A stretch of DNA of 7,458 nt, from positions 1-7,458 of the forward strand of contig CBFHPD010000152.1 of assembly GCA_965657495.1 (NCBI GenBank), in the 5' to 3' direction. The notes beneath the pieces were generated by a model. The model was not told the DNA's origin. It saw only the letters and a program-made list of their open reading frames with translations, and ran no database searches. Origin of the DNA: JALQTD01 sp965657495. GTDB lineage: Bacteria > Bacteroidota > Bacteroidia > Flavobacteriales_D > Sanyastnellaceae. The position numbers and the translations under genes were made by a program. Numbering within the stretch: position 1 is the stretch's first letter; each line of letters begins with the position of its first letter. This document shows positions 6,468 to 7,458 of this stretch, one piece after another.

Positions 6468-7316
6468 ATGTTGAAGCACTTACTTAGCATGAGCGCGGTG
6501 GCGGTTTTGGCCTCCACTGCTTTAGCCCAAAAGGCGTACGTCCTGCCTTCACCAACGGACGCCAACTCCGAGATGACGCTCTACATCGACATGAGCCAAT
6601 CGGAAGACGGGATCCAAAACAACGGCCTGAAAGCCATCCTCGAGGCGCACCCCGACACCACGGTTTACCTGTGGACCTGGGAGCCCGCCGGGCCAGCCTC
6701 GGGGAACGGTGATTGGGACAATTCGGCGGACCACCAGGAGCTGACGAAGGTCGGTGACATGCTGTACTCCATGACGTTCATTCCGACGGAGTACTATGGG
6801 GTGGACGGGCCGCAGCTGTTTTCGTTGGGCATTTCGTGTTTGGCCAAGCTCAAAAACGGCGGCGCCATGGACGGCTTCGAATTCGAGGCAAAAAGCGAGG
6901 ACATGCACGTGGACATCGTGCCGCAGCTTTGCAGCGTGCGGATGTGCATCTTCCCGGAACTGCGCGAGGCCGACGATTTTTTGAGCATCACCTACGACAA
7001 CACGCAAGAGACCTACGAGGGCTTGCAGGACATGGGGTCGGACGAGTGTTACCTCTACTTCCTGGGCAAGGTCGACTTGTTCACGAGCTACGAATACGCG
7101 GCGCTGGTGGACGTGACGAGCCACCCGGAGTTGCAGATGACGGACCTCGGGGACGGCCGGTTCCGGATGACCTTCATCCCGGAGGACCTGTTCGAGGGCA
7201 TCATCGGTGAAGGGGAAAGCTTGTCGGAGCTGTGGTACTACGTGGCGCGGCCGGGCTTCAGTTATCCCCCGGGACCGCCGCCGTTTGAAATCATCAGTTT
7301 CTTGGACTGCGAGTAA
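6468..7316 (+). CDS. Secreted two-domain protein of unknown function in the SusE/SusF position
   Basis: I do not recognise this 282-residue protein by name. It starts with an ordinary (non-lipoprotein) signal peptide, MLKHLLSMSAVAVLASTALA|Q, so unlike SusE/SusF it is not predicted to be lipidated, and it has no T9SS sorting tail. The mature part is acidic and seems to contain two related domains of about 125 residues (about 26-150 and 161-282). Both carry the motif MTFIP (102-106 and 234-238) at the same relative place, after a G-D-x-x-[YF] turn. Aromatic clusters VYLWTWEP (66-73), WDNS (83-86) and ELWYYV (254-259) could form a glycan-binding surface. Five cysteines (124, 155, 160, 194, 281) may form disulfides. 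ATG 6468 is chosen over the adjacent upstream GTG 6465; it lies 6 nt after the previous stop, so the gene is the last of the operon. A starch-binding role is inferred from position alone. Confidence 0.85.
   Translation: MLKHLLSMSAVAVLASTALAQKAYVLPSPTDANSEMTLYIDMSQSEDGIQNNGLKAILEAHPDTTVYLWTWEPAGPASGNGDWDNSADHQELTKVGDMLYSMTFIPTEYYGVDGPQLFSLGISCLAKLKNGGAMDGFEFEAKSEDMHVDIVPQLCSVRMCIFPELREADDFLSITYDNTQETYEGLQDMGSDECYLYFLGKVDLFTSYEYAALVDVTSHPELQMTDLGDGRFRMTFIPEDLFEGIIGEGESLSELWYYVARPGFSYPPGPPPFEIISFLDCE
6543..7313 (+). repeat. Protein-level tandem domain duplication within the unrecognised secreted protein
   Basis: Residues about 26-150 (6543-6917) and 161-282 (6948-7313) look like diverged copies. 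Each opens with a Pro-led segment and a strand ending in an Asp (MTLYIDMS against LSITYDNT), then a Tyr-rich strand (VYLWTW against CYLYFLG), then a G-D turn followed by MTFIP and an acidic/aromatic stretch. The DNA copies have diverged, including codon differences within MTFIP. Boundaries are approximate and were found by eye. Confidence 0.45.
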
Positions 7317-7340
7317 TCCCACCGCACGAACTCATTCACC

Positions 7341-7373
7341 AAACGGGCGGCACGGAGCCGCCCGTTTTCATTT
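7341..7373 (+). terminator. Strong rho-independent terminator closing the SusC operon
   Basis: A perfect 11-bp inverted repeat (AAACGGGCGGC at 7341-7351, GCCGCCCGTTT at 7357-7367) encloses a 5-nt ACGGA loop and is followed by TCATTT, giving a T-rich tract. It lies 25 nt after the last stop codon of the operon. The A-rich 5' arm and T-rich 3' arm make it potentially bidirectional, but no convergent gene is seen here. Confidence 0.9.
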
Positions 7374-7380
7374 CCTCCCC

Positions 7381-7458
7381 ATGCGCCCTGCCCTTTTCCT
7401 CTCGCTCGCCCTGTTGTTGGGGTTGCGCTGCACGCCGCCTGCGTCGCCCACAGCTGCC
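7381..7458 (+). CDS. Start of an exported protein, probably a lipoprotein (3' partial)
   Basis: The ATG at 7381 opens a frame that stays open for all 26 codons to the window end. It encodes MRPALFLSLALLLGLRCTPP followed by a Pro/Ala/Ser/Thr-rich stretch (ASPTAA). A short basic start, a Leu-rich core and Cys17 followed by a flexible low-complexity stretch fit a lipoprotein signal peptide and tether. Arg just before the Cys is atypical, since Gly, Ala or Ser is usual, so lipidation is likely but not certain. Too little is present to assign a function; another locus component such as a binding lipoprotein or glycosidase would fit the context. The start lies only about 13 nt after the terminator stem, and I see no TAnnTTTG element in that gap. 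Confidence 0.6.
   Translation, partial: MRPALFLSLALLLGLRCTPPASPTAA

Noticed and set aside
5498..7322. Minus-strand open frames opposite the SusD gene and the two accessory genes (5498-6124, 6030-6479, 6549-7322)
   Set aside because: The + strand genes have signal peptides, operon spacing and family motifs. The antisense frames have none, and their coverage follows from codon bias at GC-rich third positions.
1..7458. Mobile elements, CRISPR arrays, tRNA or rRNA genes, anti-phage systems, regulators
   Set aside because: No transposase, integrase, direct-repeat array, tRNA-like cloverleaf, nuclease or DNA-binding protein motif was seen on either strand; all coding space is taken by export and glycan-use genes.

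Overview
The window is part of an alpha-glucan (starch, glycogen or maltodextrin) utilisation locus from a GC-rich member of the Bacteroidota. The evidence for the phylum is an adjacent SusC/SusD-type pair, a glycoside hydrolase ending in a type IX secretion (T9SS) sorting domain, a TAnnTTTG-type -7 promoter element, and A-rich leaders without Shine-Dalgarno sequences. The genes look roughly 60% GC by eye, high for the phylum. I cannot name the genus. Flavobacteriales-like or Saprospirales-like lineages and other GC-rich T9SS-bearing Bacteroidota all remain possible.

Layout, all on the + strand. (1) Bases 3-1406: 3' part of a GH13 alpha-amylase-family enzyme with a C-terminal T9SS sorting domain; its 5' end lies before the window. 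(2) Bases 1407-1469: a short AT-rich gap with a hairpin (likely terminator or attenuator) directly followed by a Bacteroidota -7 promoter element. (3) Bases 1470-7316: a tight four-gene cluster with gaps of 5, 10 and 6 nt, encoding a SusC-like TonB-dependent transporter, a SusD-like glycan-binding lipoprotein, a small DUF5004/lipocalin-like lipoprotein, and a secreted protein I do not recognise that seems built of two related domains and sits where SusE/SusF-type binding proteins are usually found. (4) Bases 7341-7373: a strong rho-independent terminator. (5) Base 7381 to the window end: the first 26 codons of another exported protein, probably a lipoprotein.

Inferred joint function: the T9SS-secreted amylase cuts alpha-glucan outside the cell or at its surface. 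The SusD-like protein and the two accessory proteins bind the products at the surface, and the SusC-like transporter imports oligosaccharides using TonB energy. No regulator (SusR, HTCS, ECF sigma/anti-sigma) lies in the window, and the SusC has no N-terminal STN signalling domain. No RNA genes, mobile elements, CRISPR arrays or long DNA repeats were seen, and no gene-free stretch exceeds 300 bases. Most of the locus is a conventional polysaccharide utilisation locus. The least ordinary parts are the unrecognised two-domain protein at 6468-7316, the His-to-Pro change in GH13 region I, and the two places where a terminator abuts the next gene's start signals.
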